DNA of 64,000 nt from JAEUPI01 sp963814435 (GTDB lineage: Bacteria; Pseudomonadota; Gammaproteobacteria; Burkholderiales; Burkholderiaceae_C), in assembly GCA_963814435.1 (NCBI GenBank), contig CAWFCV010000019.1, positions 80,585 through 144,584 of the forward strand, in the 5' to 3' direction. The notes beneath the pieces are model-generated. The model was not told the DNA's origin. It worked only from the letters and a program-made list of their open reading frames with translations, and searched no databases. Shown piece after piece: positions 63,151-64,000 of the stretch; the stretch's first letter is position 1; every line of letters begins with the position of its first letter. A program made the translations under genes and the position numbers.

Positions 63151-64000
63151 TCACTGAATCACCTCGGTGGCGCGCAGCAACACGGATTGCGGAATCTGGA
63201 TACCGAGCGCTTTCGCGGTTTTCATGTTGATCACCAAGTCGAATGCGGAAGGCTGCTCGACCGGCAGATCGGCCGGTTTCGCTCCTTTGAGAATCTTGTC
63301 CACAAAATACGCCGCGCGGCGGAATATTTCGGGAAAGTTCACACCGTATCCCAAAAGGCCGCCTGCTTGCGGGACTTCTGTGTTCCCAACCAAGGGGAGC
63401 CGCTTTCTTATTGCTAAATCGCCAGCCGTCCTGACGTTCGCGTTAAGCATCCCATCCTCTTGGATCGCGACCGCCTCAATGCTTTTTTGGACCATTGCCG
63501 AAAAGGCGTTCTCGAACTCGTTTGGTCCCCGCACTGCGAATTGTTGAAGTCCGAGCCTAAGTGACTTGGTTGTAATCTCAATCGCTTTGAGCATCGGCCC
63601 GATCACAGGATTGTCCGGATTCATGAGGGCAGCCACCAGGGTGATGCGCGGCAAGATTTCCTTGAGCAGTTCGATCTGTTTTGCGCTGAGTTCCGGGCCA
63701 AAGAAGGTCGATCCGGTGACATTTCCGCCCGGCCGGGGAAGGCTGACGACGAGGCCCGTAACAACGGCGTCGCCGCTGACGGCCATGACAATTGGCATCG
63801 TCGTGGTCGCACCCTTGGCCGCTCGGGTTCCCGGGGTCCCATGGGTCACGATGACATCAACGTTGGAGCGAACCAGCTCGGCCGCCAGTTCGGCAAGCCG
63901 CGCGTAATTCCCCTCCGCCCAGCGATACTCAATGACAATGTTTTTGCCTTCCGTGTAACCAAAATCGCGCAGACCAAGCCGGAAACCCATCGAGTTGCTT
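63151..64000 (-). CDS. ABC transporter substrate-binding protein (TrpX/YtrF-like), 5' end outside window
   Basis: At least 280 residues of a periplasmic binding protein of the ABC_sub_bind family: LGLRDFGYTEGKNIVIEYRW, RLAELAAELVRSNVDVIVTH, GTPGTRAAKGATTTMPIVMA, GLVVSLPRPGGNVTGSTFFG and the C-terminal AFDLVINMKTAKALGIQIPQ. The N-terminus and signal peptide lie past the window edge. Base composition is clearly less GC-rich than the rest, with codons such as ATT, AAA and TTT in use, so the gene may have been acquired separately. Family members are often present in many copies in soil bacteria and bind unknown small molecules. Confidence 0.9.
   Translation of the reverse strand, partial: SNSMGFRLGLRDFGYTEGKNIVIEYRWAEGNYARLAELAAELVRSNVDVIVTHGTPGTRAAKGATTTMPIVMAVSGDAVVTGLVVSLPRPGGNVTGSTFFGPELSAKQIELLKEILPRITLVAALMNPDNPVIGPMLKAIEITTKSLRLGLQQFAVRGPNEFENAFSAMVQKSIEAVAIQEDGMLNANVRTAGDLAIRKRLPLVGNTEVPQAGGLLGYGVNFPEIFRRAAYFVDKILKGAKPADLPVEQPSAFDLVINMKTAKALGIQIPQSVLLRATEVIQ

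Overview
The window is a very GC-rich, densely packed chromosomal segment. Its gene content and small-scale syntenies (ribF-ileS-lspA, serC-serA, PimC/PimD-like acyl-CoA dehydrogenases, DUF2189, DUF5329, dnaE2) point to a betaproteobacterium of the Burkholderiales, probably near the Rubrivivax/Leptothrix/Methylibium group. That placement is an inference from protein resemblance. Many otherwise well-conserved genes are broken by one or a few single-base shifts. These are most frequent in the first 11 kb, scattered to about 47.5 kb, and not seen after that. Because housekeeping genes such as ileS and serA are affected, I treat most of them as sequence or assembly errors; CDS limits below span the reconstructed gene.

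Layout. 1-4.5 kb: a minus-strand operon of Rieske oxygenase, glutamine-synthetase-like ligase, adrenodoxin-type ferredoxin and TRAP transporter DctQ/DctM, which looks like uptake, gamma-glutamylation and oxidation of an amine or aromatic acid. 4.6-8.1 kb: a Rossmann-fold oxidoreductase, a beta-CASP nuclease, an unknown gene and a prolyl-4-hydroxylase-like enzyme. 8.2-11.9 kb: SOS-controlled dnaE2, with a LexA box and a divergent Cys-rich secreted protein. 12-17 kb: MFS transporter, paired PimC/PimD-like acyl-CoA dehydrogenases and a P1 peptidase. 17-25 kb: ribF, ileS, lspA, DUF2189 and AsmA. 25-27.6 kb: mtnP-mtnA-aldolase, the gene set of the DHAP-shunt route for 5'-methylthioadenosine/5'-deoxyadenosine salvage. 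27.9-30.7 kb: an animal-type haem peroxidase and an acyl-CoA dehydrogenase. 30.8-36.4 kb: serC-serA, a gene-free 539-bp region with three large palindromes (two sharing an identical loop in opposite orientation), and acnA. 36.4-39.7 kb: FAD oxidoreductase, crotonase, P450. 39.9-41.8 kb: an unusual fusion of a degenerate STAND NTPase, one membrane helix and a TAXI-like binding domain. 41.9-48 kb: arsR-SRPBCC operon, amt with a sigma54 promoter, an AlkC-like repair protein and a small operon. 48-56 kb: YHS lipoprotein, an archaeal-type AMP phosphorylase overlapping a PRPP-synthetase-like gene, and mprF overlapping a membrane phosphoesterase.

56.15 kb to at least 62.5 kb: an integrative, mobilizable element inserted in the 3' end of a tRNA-Lys gene. 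It carries a tyrosine integrase with nearby repeats, a TacA/TacT-type toxin-antitoxin pair, an AlpA-like regulator, a MOBP-like relaxase with accessory protein and an IncP-like nic site, and a ParB-like gene with candidate operators. A 140-bp MITE-like inverted repeat and a lower-GC ABC substrate-binding gene close the window. The intact tRNA and the right end of the element are not in view.

A second theme is a family of short G-run/C-run palindromes between genes. Two copies lie inside coding sequence (dnaE2 and the PimC-like gene).
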